From contig JAPYXD010000677.1 of assembly GCA_030998225.1 (NCBI GenBank), positions 13,763,501-13,827,500 on the forward strand: DNA of 64,000 nt, read 5' to 3'. Each line of letters starts with the position of its first letter. The stretch's first letter is position 1. Below, piece by piece: positions 1 to 11,269 of the stretch. The position numbers and the translations under genes are program-made. This stretch comes from Diplolepis rosae (lineage: Eukaryota > Arthropoda > Insecta > Hymenoptera > Diplolepididae). The notes beneath the pieces were generated by a model that had not been told where the DNA came from, did no database searches, and was given only the letters and a program-made list of their open reading frames with translations.

Positions 1-819
1 TAGAAATATGAAACAGGAAAAAAAGAAAGGAGAATCGTTCGTAAAGATCGAAAAAAAATATCAATCCAACCGATTAATCGAGTAAAAAAGATCGATCTCC
101 ATAGAATCGAATCGAGATCGCCCATCCCTAATTATAGATAAAATACACATAATAAATTATGTGCATATGAGATCTAAATATCCATTATATTATTATGAAA
201 TATAGTATATTATGTTGATTATTATTTATTACAAACATCTTTGTTCTTAGTGTTTTCAAATACTTATAAAGGAATTTTATAAATTCTTTATATTTGTTAC
301 TTTTTCAAAAGTACGTCCATTCCTTATGTGAAAGTTTTGTTCATAAAAATGTAATTTTTTCAATTACTAAGAAGTTTTAAAATATAAAATACAAAATTTC
401 CTATAATAAAATCTAATTTTTCTAACAAAATAAAGATGATGTAATTAATACCCGTATTATAATTCAATTGGATGGAATTTCAATAGCCAATTTTTCTATT
501 ATAATATGTAAGACTGATATAATATCAATAATATTGATAATATAAATAAATATTGTATTTTTATTTAATAATCACAATGTAAATATTAATGTTAAAACGA
601 AGATAACAGAACTTTGATTTCAATTTCCAGCCAGAATTACAAAGACAATTTTCGCCCAAATTTCAAGCATATTACCCTTTATATCAGTAAAAATTGCTTT
701 AAATAATATTTAAAACTTTCTAGTTTAATGTGTTGTAAAAAAAAATATGATCAAGTAGTTTTTATCCCCAAAAATTTAATTTTTATGCATTTTTCTCATG
801 CATTAAAATGAATTCAGGC
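1..819. other. AT-rich DNA with no recognised feature
   Basis: Very AT-rich sequence with stop codons in all frames. I see no gene, RNA or clear terminal repeat here. Confidence 0.5.
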
Positions 820-820
820 C

Positions 821-1037
821 TCATGAACAATCAGCGCCCCTAGCGGCCACGGTCAATTCTTGTGACATTTTCGTTTCGCGGATTACGTGCATTCTGGCTA
901 AGATGCAGGGGGCTGGTTTCTAGCAGCAATCGATGAGCTTCAACTGCTTTTTTCTTTTGATGAAATAAGAAAAGCAACGAATGCCGCAAATGCGATTTAC
1001 TTGGAACGAAACTCGACATATTCACTGAGGTAAACAA
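821..1037 (-). pseudogene. mariner-like transposase N-terminal fragment
   Basis: A 65-codon minus-strand frame carries the helix-turn-helix start typical of mariner/SETMAR transposases. The stretch LRHSLLFLFHQKKKAVEAHRLL-like (residues 17-38) resembles the LLFLF-KK-A-E-HRLL pattern of that family. After residue 40 the reading diverges from the family and stops, so only the first DNA-binding helix set survives, with no DDD catalytic domain. The GC content is higher than the flanks, in keeping with an inserted element. It is not the same mariner as the one at 30.5-32.2 kb, whose N-terminus reads differently. No terminal repeats could be assigned. Family assignment rests on pattern recognition only. 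Confidence 0.5.
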
Positions 1038-1302
1038 CTATGATTCTATTATTTTGGCAGAATGTAATTGTGTATTTTTGAAGGTTATTGTACATAGAAA
1101 AATATGACATAGATGCCAAATCATAGAAATGTATACATATCTCTAGCGACACCTATGAGTAAAACCGGCAAATTTCAACTAACACTCCTGGTATTGTCGA
1201 GCATGCAAGAGAAAAAGTTCCTTGTCAGTAGGAGCAGCTTATAATTAATTTTCGACAGGAGCTAACAACCAATAATAATCTCTAAATCCAAAATAGTAGA
1301 AT

Positions 1303-1464
1303 CAGTGATCCCAGAATGCGTAAGATTTTTGCTCCCACCATGCATCCCACCAGCTCATTGCGTCTTCCTCATTCAACCAACTTCGTGCAGTAGAGCGAGG
1401 AAGAAACCATGAGCTGGTGGGATCCATGGGGGGACCAAAAATCTTACGCATTCTGAGATCACTG
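1303..1464. mobile_element. hAT-type MITE, 162 bp, with 8-bp target duplication
   Basis: Ends are CAGTGATCCCAGAATGCG and, inverted, CAGTGATCTCAGAATGCG. The inverted similarity continues inwards through AAGATTTTTG and the CCCACCAGCTCAT/ATGAGCTGGTGGG stems. It is flanked by perfect 8-bp direct repeats AGTAGAAT at 1295-1302 and 1465-1472. Both the CAGTG end and the 8-bp duplication are hAT hallmarks. The first 45 or so bases resemble the ends of the large hAT element at 48262-57679. Confidence 0.85.
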
Positions 1465-1704
1465 AGTAGAATAGCCACTATTTTATCTAGTGCCGTTTTG
1501 AACCACTTACTTAATAGTGGACTTCACTTATAAACTATATAAATAGTAGTAGTAATAGTAAATGCCACTCGTGAATTAGTGATCTCAATCTAAAATAATG
1601 AAATAGCCACTATTTATCTAGTGCTGTGATAACCACTTAATTAATAGTGGATTCTAGTTATGAGGTAGTGAATACCACTTATAAAATAGTGGGGTAGGTA
1701 CAAA

Positions 1705-2567
1705 CCCGTTTGGTAATTGCCAAATTTTTGCCCTATTACAAATTTGACCCTAACTTGGAAAATTATTAATTGGCTACAACATGGCGAATGTCTTGGATAT
1801 GGCATGAAGCCAACCTTGATCCTTGTTTAATAGTTGTTGCGGTTACAGCGCCACCTACTTTGGCTGTTCTTGTGTTTTTAGATCGCCTCCAGTCTTGAAC
1901 CCGGGTTCTTTAAATTATGCCAAAGATATTAATGATTATGTTCGGTAGTGTATGCATTTAATTTCTGTGCGTGCTAATTAAAATGACCAAAATAAAGAGC
2001 AGTGGACGAGTCCGGAGGCATTGCGCGATAATTAAAGCAAGAAGAGTAAGCAATGAAAACGATAGTAAGTAAATCAAATTTGTAGATTAGACTTTGAATC
2101 TGTCATTTTAGAGGTTGGAATAAAGAGTTAAATTTTTTGATTTGTTTTAACTGCGTGTTTGACACTTTTATTTTTAATAATTAAAAGGGCTGTCGTGAAC
2201 TCCATTGAAAGTTTTTTAAAAAGTTCATACTTGGTTTCAGTGTAATCTCAAAATCAAATTCAATTCAAAATATTTGTTAATAAAATTAAAATATATGACT
2301 TGGACTAAATTTTAAATCTCGGAAATTATTCTAGAAGGATTAGATAAAGACATTAAAAACAATTTTAATATGGCTGAGGCACTAATTCAATATGGCTGAG
2401 ACTCACAAAATGAACGTTGCCAAGTTGGGACCAAACTGGGCCATGAGGTAGGCTTTGGTCGGGTTAGGCGTTTCATTTGCGGTTTGGTCCTGCTTCGATA
2501 CCCAATTTGGGGCCCGGTTTACCCTGGTTGGGGTCTGGCTAGCGCCATGACAAAATTTCCACACGGG
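1705..2567. mobile_element. CCCGTGTGG-ended element, copy 1 (863 bp)
   Basis: Matches the inverted copy at 14598-15345 over most of its length. The ends are CCCGTTTGGTAATT and, inverted, CCCGTGTGGAAATT. Flanking AA on both sides suggests a 2-bp target duplication; the other copy has TC on both sides. This copy holds an extra stretch (about 1950-2065), absent from copy 2, that contains an exon-like ORF. The superfamily was not identified. Confidence 0.7.
1983..2064 (+). CDS. putative 5' coding exon inside the CCCGTGTGG element
   Basis: An ATG-started frame of 27 codons, rich in arginine and lysine (residues 3-21 include KIKSSGRVRRH), runs into a canonical splice donor GTAAGT at 2065. It lies only in the longer copy of the element. 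That would fit a first exon of the element's own protein, or of a captured gene, lost from the shorter copy. No downstream exon was found within the element, so if real the gene is broken. The family is unknown and a chance ORF is possible at this length. Confidence 0.3.
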
Positions 2568-2640
2568 AAATAGTGGAATAGCCACTATTCAATCCAGTCA
2601 TCATGTGTAGTTCCATTAGAAAAATTGGTTTTTTCACTGC

Positions 2641-3314
2641 TTAAGGTAGTTCGTTCACGAAAATTAGACCTCAGGCAAAAATAGATAATTTTGATTTCAA
2701 GAATAACAATATTATTATTGAAGGGCTAATTTGAAAAAGAAAAGATTATTTTTCATGAAAAAAATTTGAAACACAAAAAAATAATTTTATTAATAAATTT
2801 AATTTTTGCCCCAACTTTTTTTCTTCTCGCTTCGAGCCAAATTTAAAAAAATGATGCGATTCTAATAAATCACGGTTCATTTTTTCAGGAAAAAGATTCT
2901 ATACAACATGATCGTTTCCTATTTTTGAAATTAAATTAATTATTATCAAATACAGCAATTTTTTTATAAAAATTATGTTTTAAAAAATTGTTTTTTTTAT
3001 AATTTCAGCCATTAAAGAATTCATTTTCAAAAATTGGAAACAGTCAAGTTGTAGAGAATCTTTGTCCTGAAAAAATGAACAGTGATTTATTAGAATCGCA
3101 TCATTTTTTTAAATTTGGCTCGAAGCGATAAGAAAATAAGTTTGGGCAAAAATAAAATTTATTAATAAAATTATTTTTTTGTGTTTCAAATTTTTTCCAT
3201 GAAAAATAATCTTTTCTCTTTTAAATTAGCGCTTCAATAATAATATTGTTATTCTTGAAAGCAAAATTATCTATTTTTGCCTGAAATCTAATTTTCGTGA
3301 TCGAACTACCTTAA
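2641..3314. mobile_element. fold-back MITE, TTAA target, GGTAGTTC family, copy 1
   Basis: The ends read TTAAGGTAGTTCGTTCACGA and the inverse, TCGAACTACCTTAA. The element is almost one long palindrome of 670 bp, with both halves carrying the same series of motifs in opposite order. TTAA lies at both ends. Other copies: 4626-5087 (shortened), 21979-22650 and 43327-43999. No coding potential. Confidence 0.8.
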
Positions 3315-3442
3315 GAAGTAGTTCAAACAGCCATTATTTGTTTTAGTGATTATCCACTAGTCCACAGTGGCGTACTTCGCACTTTGTCAAATAGTGGATA
3401 ATCTCTAGAAAAAAGTGGTTTTCCACTATTTTGCATTTAGAG

Positions 3443-4480
3443 AGTATATTTTAAACATTGTAAATACTGTGAACTCTGTGAATATTGCATACATTGCAAA
3501 TATTGGAGCATTTAGTGCAATGAGATACAAGAAACAGAACAGCCGTCAAACTGACAACTCTATAGAAAGAGACGTCTCTGCCATGTACCTTTCGAAAAGT
3601 TACAGTTGGAACTATAGACTTTTTTGAAATTATTTCCGCATCAAAAAAAGAAAAGAATGACATGCAGTTGATTGAAAAATTAATGATATTTAGTTAGATA
3701 TAAGGTTTTTTGTAAAACCATTTTTTTCATGTTTTTTAACAGTTTCTTTTAATTATCTTAGGAACTGTATAAGATATAAAAAAACAATCAATGGATTTTG
3801 TGTTAAAAAACGCATAAAAATCATGTATTGTTTTCCATTTTAAAAAAAATGTATATCCATTTATCATACAATTTGTGATTTTTCGAAAAAAAATTTAACT
3901 CAAAAAATCTCACAAACCTGACGTACTGAGAAAAAACAGAGGCCAGATTTGGATTCAGCATAGAAAACTAGTCTGGAAATGGTAAATCTCATTCCGTGAA
4001 CATATAGGTTATATTTTGTTGACCAGTGTTACTAAAGATACGTTGGATCATTCAATTAAGATTATCCTGCAATTCAAAATTCAATAATTAAATTAGTTTC
4101 GATTTAACGAGGAGAAGTGCAATCAAGGTTTAAATTTTGAAATCTACTTGTATGTAGTCATACAGCTTTGTGTTTAACATTGTTAAACCAAAACAAGAGA
4201 GATGAAAGCCCAAGAACGGATTTAGTTTCCTTTATCGCTGGTTCCTTATCTATCGTTCATGTATTCATTACATTTTCAAAATTCCCATTTTAGGCATTTG
4301 AAGTGTGTATTTTCAATAAAGAATACAAATGTAACGTTTAATTTTCAAACACTTTAACGTTTTTTACCCGAAAAATTGAGTTGGCAATGTTTAGTAAGTA
4401 CATACTTCGCTCAATTACACACTTGAAAATGTGTGTAGTATGTAAAAATTACACATTTCACCACACACTTGTTTTTAGAG
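3443..4480. other. no gene recognised; AT-rich
   Basis: Short overlapping frames on both strands at 3415-3663 are not convincing. Around 4290-4480 there are several short repeats built on TGTGTA/ACACAC, perhaps a worn MITE. Nothing else is visible. Confidence 0.4.
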
Positions 4481-4625
4481 TGTGAATCATATATGATTAC
4501 TCTTGGTTTTAATTAGTAACCTTTTTTACTAATTTCAATCAGTAAAAATAATTTCATCTATACAATTAGTTTTGAGGCAAATTAACTGAGGAATCGACTG
4601 AAATTAAATGATTTATTGCTAGAAT

Positions 4626-5087
4626 TCAGTAGTTCATCCACAATAATTAGACCTCAGGTAAAAATAGATAATCTTCTTTTCAAGAATAGCAATATTGTTA
4701 TTGAAGGGCTAATTTGAAAGAGGAAAGAGTATTTTCCATGGAAATTTTTAGAAAATGATGTGATTCTAATAAATGACGGATCATTTTTTCAGGAAAAAGA
4801 TTCTCTACAACTTAATCCTTTCCAAATTTCTAAAATGAAAGAATTATTACCAAATTTAGAAATTTGTTTATAAGAATTTTGTTTTGGAAAATTGATTTTT
4901 AATAGTTTCAGCCATTAGAGAATTTATTTTCAAAATTTGGGAATCGTAAAGTTGTGTAGATTCTTTTTATCACGGAAAACAATCTTTTCTCTTTCAAATA
5001 AACCCTTCAATAATAATATTGCTATTCTTTAAAGGAAAATTATCTATATTTTCCTGAGGTCTCATTTTCGTGGATGAACTATCTTAA
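4626..5087. mobile_element. GGTAGTTC-family fold-back MITE, copy 2 (degraded)
   Basis: Left end AGTAGTTCATCCAC, right end GTGGATGAACTATCTTAA. The internal palindrome is the same as in the copy at 2641-3314 but shorter. The left TTAA is lost. It sits inside low-complexity sequence built on AATTAGT (about 4490-5290). Confidence 0.65.
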
Positions 5088-6394
5088 GAGAGATTTTGTA
5101 TGAATTTTTCTACAATTTTTTCAGTTAATTCTACTCAATTTCTCAATTTGAATTAGTTTTTTATTTTTACTTCAATTAGTAACTGAAATTTAGCTACAAA
5201 CTCAGTTAATACTATTAATTGATAGCTATAATTCAGCAACTGATTGAAATTTCTATAAAAACTATTGATTGAAATGAAGGGAGCAGATTTGGTGAATATG
5301 AAACTAAAATGAAAAACATATCAGAAATTAATAGCAATTACATAAAAATGATAAAAAATAATTATTTGAAGAGCAAGAGTAAAAATTATAAGAATTTTAA
5401 TATGCATATTCAAATATTAGAAGTTTCTGCAGAGATGATTATTGAATTCGTGCTTACATATTATACTGAAAAATATTTGCATGCATATAAATTAAATTTT
5501 CCAGTATAGACTGCCATAATTAATAATATCTCAACACACAACTGGTCACAAGATTATTATCCTATAAACTGGTACTTGCCATAAAGGACTTTTGCAAAAG
5601 GTCAAGTTATTGATTCTTTCAAAATCCTAATTCGTAAAATAATAATTCGAATTAAAATTGTAAACCATAAAATCGATCCTGGCTCTTTCCTTTATATATA
5701 AAACTTAATGAAATATGAGTTCACAAATAAATCTGCTAAGAATAATTATCATCATGGACCAAAGATTTATATAATTGTTATAGGTGAGCCTACTAATTTA
5801 CATTACTCAAAATATTGACAAATTATTACTCAATTTGTACTAATTTCATCAGTGATGATAAAATTTGAGGAAATTATTTAGTAAAAATTTTCACTACATT
5901 GAATAAGTGGTTCACTTTTCACCAATTTAGATTTAGAGAGTATGTTTTTCTATTTATTAGAAATCGTAATTGCAAATAATCATGTAAAGATGAGTTTAAA
6001 CTTTGGAATTTACTGCTAAATCTTGAAACTTTTATGAAATGTGCAATAGAAAAAAAGAGGGTTGCATACACGCACGCTACCTGGTCGTTTTATGGATTAT
6101 TCTTTAATCTCGGCATTAATTACCTAAAAGTAGAATTAATGTTATAAGGATATTACGAAACAATCATAAGCCTTAATTATACCTATATTTTAAATTTCCA
6201 TACAGAACAGAGTTTATAAGAACTTATTTTTCCACTGTAATATCCTATACTTTTATGTTACCATAAAAGAGAAAACAAAAACTCTAAAATCAAATTGAAA
6301 TACAGTTTTCATATATTTAAGGATGGTTTTTCAAATTCTACAATGTAGTCGCGTATTAAATGTTTCAAATGAAAAAATGGTAAATAAGATAAAA
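5088..6394. other. AT-rich stretch without recognised gene
   Basis: Contains AT-driven short frames (for example 5309-5509 on plus) with no recognisable protein character. A piece ending TTTAGATTTAGAGAG near 5940 resembles the CTCTAAAT-ended MITE family. Otherwise empty. Confidence 0.4.
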
Positions 6395-6975
6395 TATATG
6401 GGCGTTTCTAAGTTAACTATCGTTTTTATGTCCCTGGATTTTTACGGGAAATTTTACACATAAAATGCAAGATATGTTGCATAAAAAAAACTGTCCAGAA
6501 TACGAAAAATACACCATATGATGTTTGTTCTTCGTTATAAATTTAATGCTTTACATGTTCACAGCACTCCTGCACAACATTTGATAATTCTAAGAAAATT
6601 CAACAACCCCGGAAGGAAATTGATGTGCTTCAAAAAATGATGGACCTTAAATAAAAAGCTCAACATTAAAATTTCGCATTTTGCAAAATAAATCCAAATT
6701 ATTTTTTTTCCAGACACTTAGTATATTTTTTTTTTTATACAAGACGGTAATTAACACGATGTTGGAGAGTATTAATTTTAATATCTGAATTTTTTTTGTA
6801 TAAATAATTCAAATATTTTATACAAATTGTGCAGATATTCAAAGGTACTAACCAACCTAAAAAATATACTTCAATACGAATGTGGAATGTATAGAAAAAA
6901 AATTTGAAATGTGTGACTCAACATCTATTTTGTAACTTTTTGGCGAATAATGACACTTTTTGTGGAGATGCCCAT
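6395..6975. mobile_element. possible MITE with ATATATGGGC ends
   Basis: Begins ATATATGGGCGTTTC and ends with the inverse of ATATATGGGCATCTC. The interior is AT-rich and non-coding. The inverted ends are imperfect and no target duplication was resolved. Confidence 0.4.
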
Positions 6976-6980
6976 ATATG

Positions 6981-7598
6981 CACACCTAGAAAAAAAGTTT
7001 TCTTTAAATTTAAAAAATCATTTTTTTAATTTCATTTCATCAGTTCGAAGTAAAAACACCTTTAGAACAAATATTAATTTATTTGATTTTAAGAAATCAC
7101 GTTTTTAGTCTTATTTAAATGAAAGAAATTATTTTTTAAGTCCGTGTGGTAGGGTCTGGCGTCAACAATTACATACGACCACTTTATTAATAAATTAATA
7201 ATTTATATAAACTTTCTGGAGAAGATAACAATGCAAAAAAATCCATCGCATTATTTTAATTATAAAGCGTTCGTATATAATTGGCCTTAACATTATTTAT
7301 TCGATTTAAATAAATATTTTTTTTATTCAAATACAGTACTGACAAAAACTTGAGAAATAATTAATCTTATTATCTCTGAACAAAGCGAATTTTTTCTTTA
7401 AATTAAAGAAAATATTTCTGTGATTCACATTACGTATGTACTATGAAACTGCGCAGACATTTATTTCTTTGATTCAACGAGAAAAAACTCAAAAAATGTC
7501 TTTAAATCAAGGAAACTTTTTTTTGACCGTATAGCAATGCACAAATTTGTTTGATTCAAAGAAATTGTGTCTGAATCTAAGAAATTTTTTTCTAGATG
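6981..7598. mobile_element. fold-back repeat, CAGAAAAAA family, copy 1
   Basis: Inverted ends of the type AGAAAAAAAGTTTTCTTTAA, with many internal AAAGAAAT/ATTTCTTT motifs in mirrored order. Related copies are at 23780-24258, 60691-61140 and, split by an insertion, 43183-45160. Non-coding. Confidence 0.65.
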
Positions 7599-7639
7599 CA
7601 TAAGATCGCATGAGAGTGGAATTTGTATCAGATTAAAGG

Positions 7640-8060
7640 AAAAAATAGTGATGAGTAAGATTATTTAGCAAACAGTTTCCAGATTGACGTGGGATTGGAC
7701 CACATTGAGGGATAGAGATGAGATAATATCCGCCAAATACCAGGACCGGAATATTGGCGGCGCACCACGCAGCACAATTTCCTCTTAGGACAATGCGGGT
7801 CAAGGGATAACACACGATAGATTCCCATTTTGCGATAAATTACACCCTACTTCACTGACAACAACACTTGCGATGGTAACAATGCAATATTGAGACCTTT
7901 GACATGAATACATAGTATGCAAGTACTTTTTCATCGAATTAAATTTTACTCCAAATAACGTTATGTATGCTGACAATAAAAATACCCCTACGAACATTGC
8001 TAGGGGACATTTCTCGTAAAATATTCGAGCTGTATATACGTATGTTTTAATGTAATTCAA
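7640..8060 (-). pseudogene. possible relic of a potassium-channel pore region
   Basis: Two adjacent minus-strand frames together look like a membrane protein. The first (8060-7800) has a hydrophobic segment (residues 15-37, KCPLAMFVGVFLLSAYITLF) and then, about 25 residues on, QYCIVTIASV, where a channel pore helix and TxTVGYG filter would be expected. The filter itself is absent: the sequence is disrupted and the frame shifts. A second frame (7815-7633) begins CYPLTRIVLRG, reminiscent of the YPxTxxGR segment after the filter. With a lost filter and frameshifts it cannot work. The assignment is a pattern-based guess; an unrelated membrane gene or chance is possible. Confidence 0.25.
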
Positions 8061-8242
8061 CGGCTTTTATTATTCTCATAGCTTGGGAAATCCTTCTTTG
8101 TGGGCATTTGCTGACCTTTTTTCAAACTGTTTATACAACAATCGGAGTGGCAGAAGAGCGAAAAAATAACATGTATTGAATGAATAATAATTTTCTTCGT
8201 GTAATTGAATTGCAGTATCATTTAATTCGTAGTTACATAATT

Positions 8243-8790
8243 ACATTCTTATCATATAAGAAGGTATTGGTTTTATGTGAAAAATGACTTTTGAAGTTTT
8301 CATCATAACTTTACGTTTTTAACTCTCGATAGAATTATCGGATTGAATTGAGCTTTAGCATACTTTATCGGAGCTGAAAAAGTAAGGACGAGTTCGTTAA
8401 CCAGCCACATCCGACCAAAATTGTGGAAATAAAAGCCTTTTTTTTGTTTTTGAAAAAATCCAAAATTGCAATACTGCTCTTTGATAATAATTTTTGCTAC
8501 AACTTATATTTTTCATTTTAAATTTAAAAAATATGATTAAAATTTAAAAATTCCATTATTTAAAAAAATTATTTGCCTAAATGAGATCTACGAATTCTCA
8601 GTAAGATATTTTTTGACAAGATATAAATTTGGAATTAAATAGAATTTTTTTTAGTCATGTAAATTATTAGAAAGTTACGGAAATGTATACAGAAAATCGA
8701 GCGCCAAGCGCGAGTATTATGATGAGAATGTGTTCCTTAAGGCTAATGGAGCCTTAAGTAAATTGAATTTCCTTTCTCAATTGAAATTTG
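8243..8790 (+). repeat. R repeat family (CATTCTTATCAT ends), copy 3, internally deleted
   Basis: Starts CATTCTTATCATATAAG, contains the blocks ATAACTCTCGATAGAATTAT-like and GGACGAGTTCGTTAACCAGC, and ends GATGAGAATGTGTTCCTTAA. The longer copies are at 37786-38990 (same strand) and 21073-22758 (opposite). Non-coding. Confidence 0.7.
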
Positions 8791-9148
8791 AATTTAAATC
8801 GGTTATCTTATTTTATTAATTGAACAATTTTATGGCAAAAGAGCCCACACTAACGAGAATTTTCAACACACTACTCAAGAAATGGAAAAATGAATTTAAG
8901 AATAAAGTAAAAGGTTATATAACTAAAAATTTGACAAATATTTTACGATTTTTTTTCGAACATCATACAATTTCACACTCAAGCAAAATTTTTTATGTCG
9001 GCCCTGATGAAAATGTAAGCAGAATAGCAGGAGCTTAATTTAAGACATGTCAGAATTGAAATATATGGAAACAATTAAAGGCAAATTTATTTTTGATAAC
9101 CATAGTTAAGCTTTTTAGTGATCATTTTTAAACTTTATAAAAAATATG

Positions 9149-9427
9149 CACGGAGAAACTTTTTATATCAATTTTTACTATAGTTCTTTTCAATTTAGGG
9201 AAAAACGTATCACTTTGAGAATTTTTGTTAGTAAAAATACTAAACTTTATAATAATGATATGAAACTTTAGCATAGTTCATAGCAAATTTTACTATAGTT
9301 TATACTAAAGTTTCATATCATTCTTCCAGAGTTTAGTATTTTTACTAACAAAAATTCTCAAAGTGATGAGTTTTTCCCTGAATTGAAAAATACTATAGTA
9401 AAAATTGATATAAAAAGTTTCTCCGTG
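9149..9427. mobile_element. near-perfect palindromic MITE, 279 bp, CACGGAGAAAC ends
   Basis: Left half begins CACGGAGAAACTTTTTATAT and the right half ends with its inverse. The mirrored motifs TTAGTAAAAATACTAAAC and TCAAAGTGAT-like follow in both halves. A related half-copy appears near 25490-25545. No TSD longer than TG is visible. Confidence 0.75.
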
Positions 9428-9569
9428 TGATTGAAACAAATAAGCCATAATCACATGTCTGGGAACATTTTACACGTCTTGTTCGACTGAATAAAAAAGA
9501 AACTGAAGCTCACTCTGTGATGATTTTACCATCTTGGTTGGTAACTTTCTACAGTAGTGCTGGGATAGT

Positions 9570-9746
9570 ACATTACGTGCCCAGGCGCAGAATGAGGGTC
9601 ATTGCGGGACGAGCGACAATGCTCGCAGGAGATCGAAGCTAAGGCGTAGTCGAGGCAAAGCCGAGACGAAGCCGAAGCGCGATCAGTCCTGCGAGCATTG
9701 TCGCGAGTCTCGGAATTACCCGAATTGTGTGCATTGGCACGTATTC
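9570..9746. mobile_element. GC-rich inverted-repeat element with an 18-bp perfect stem
   Basis: GCGACAATGCTCGCAGGA at 9613-9630 is exactly inverted at 9687-9704. Weaker inverted similarity continues outwards to ACGTGCC near both ends. The loop holds repeated GAAGC/GAGAC/AAGCC words. Much richer in CpG than its surroundings. Confidence 0.6.
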
Positions 9747-9911
9747 TATTTTATGTGACTTCGGTGCGTATACGAGTTTTTATGCGTACACTGGAATCTA
9801 AACTAGTATTGTAGTTGTTTGCGGCGCTAGTCATTACACTTGATATGTCACGACTAGTCCCGGCCATTTTGATTTTATCGATCTTGTGTAGTAGTAATGG
9901 ATTTTAGTAGA

Positions 9912-10023
9912 CGCATGCGCAGTTCAAATGTACAAGGCTTTGCCAGTAAGATACTAACGCTGTACGAAGAAGAAGAAGAATAAGAAGGATTGAGCTTCGT
10001 TTCATGGCTATGGGCGCATGCGC
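9912..10023. promoter_or_regulatory. two GCGCATGCGC palindromes (NRF-1/Erect-wing-like sites)
   Basis: CGCATGCGCAGTTCAA at 9912-9927 and GCGCATGCGCAGTTCAA at 10014-10030 share the same 3' flank. GCGCATGCGC is the known binding word of NRF-1 and its insect relative Erect wing. ATCGAT lies upstream, near 9878. No nearby gene was found for them to drive, so function is inferred from the motif only; they may be part of a repeat. Confidence 0.3.
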
Positions 10024-10378
10024 AGTTCAATTTTTACATTTCATTCCTTTCTGGCGAAATGTACTACATTGCGCTACTGTTAACTGTTGCGAAAAAACGA
10101 GTTTGCGCGCCGGTGGCACATAAAAATATACTTTCATTATTTCAAATAAATTCCGGTTATCTTCAGCCATTATGTATTATTACTGAAGATGTAAATTATT
10201 TATACATATTTTTTAATTGATGCTATTGGCAACACTAAAAGTTACGATTATATTTTGTGATATTGAATAAGTTTTGCAACGATTTTTTTTCTCTTGAATT
10301 TCATATTCGATAAAGTAATGAATTCCATTGCTTATTATTGAATTTCCTATTTCAAGAATCTGAACATTAAAAAAATTA

Positions 10379-11269
10379 AGATTTGGCCCAAAAAATTCGA
10401 GAAAGTTCCTACAGTATCTACTAACAATAAGAAGTCAATTCCACCCTAAACGGATCTCCCCCCCCCCCCTATTCACCCCGAGCATCCCTTAAAAAAATGA
10501 AAACTTTACTGCTTCTATGCAGTGTTTTTGGGGTCACTCATTTCGAATCCGAGGTCCGTTCATCTCCATCATATCAGATTCAAGGTCATTTGAAGGTTAA
10601 ACTGCAAAATATCCGATGAAAAATCCAGAAAAATACATACATAGGTTACAATTTACACGTTAGAAGCACGGTTAAAAGTTGCCAGATTAGGAATGAAGAA
10701 AATTCATTAGGGAGCTTTTATTTTCAGCTCATCCGTCGTAGAAATTCTTTTGAATTCGCTTTAAGTTGACCTTAACTTGACATTGGACTGTTAAATAAAC
10801 CCCTTCGGATTTAGCGTTCCGAAAAACTTATATATATGTATTTTTTTGGATTTTTTCATCCGGTTTTTTACATTCTGACCTTCAAATAACCTTGAATCTA
10901 ATATGATGGAGGTCAACGGACCTCGGATTCGAAATCAGCAACGCCAAAAACCTATATGTGTGTATTTTTCTGGATTTTTTTATCGGATTTTTTGCAGTTT
11001 GACCTTCAAATGACCTTGTATATGATATGATGGAGGTCAACAGACCTTGGATTCTAAATCAGCGACCCCAAAAACCTATACATGTATTTTTCTGGATTTT
11101 TTAAATTGGGTTTTTCTCAAAAACACTGCATAGGAGCGGTGACGTTTTCATTTTTGAAGGGGTGCTCGGGGTGAATAAGGGGGATGAAGGTGGTCCGTTT
11201 AGGGTGGAATTGACTTCTTATTGTTAGTAGATACTGTAGGAATTTTTTCGAATTTTTTGGGCCAAATCT
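10379..11269. mobile_element. transposon-like element with about 160-bp inverted ends
   Basis: The left arm (10379 to about 10545) starts AGATTTGGCCCAAAAAATTC; the right arm (about 11105 to 11269) is its inverse. Both carry CAGTATCTACTAACAATAAG. Between them a unit of about 120 bp (GACCTTCAAATGACCTTG ... ATGATGGAGGTCAAC) occurs once inverted and about three times direct. A run of about 12 C lies near 10458. No ORF. Confidence 0.7.

Larger units (their letters stand above)
1280..3442. mobile_element. composite repeat bounded by CTCTAAAT ends, holding three nested elements
   Basis: The outer ends are inverted: CTCTAAATCCAAAATAGT at the left and, read on the other strand, CTCTAAATGCAAAATAGT at the right. 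Subterminal sequence is rich in AGTGG/CCACT motifs, including two tandem versions of a roughly 130-bp unit between about 1472 and 1700. Three other elements sit inside it: a hAT-type MITE (1303-1464), a CCCGTGTGG-ended element (1705-2567) and a TTAA fold-back (2641-3314). No protein of its own is visible, so it is probably non-autonomous. Confidence 0.5.
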
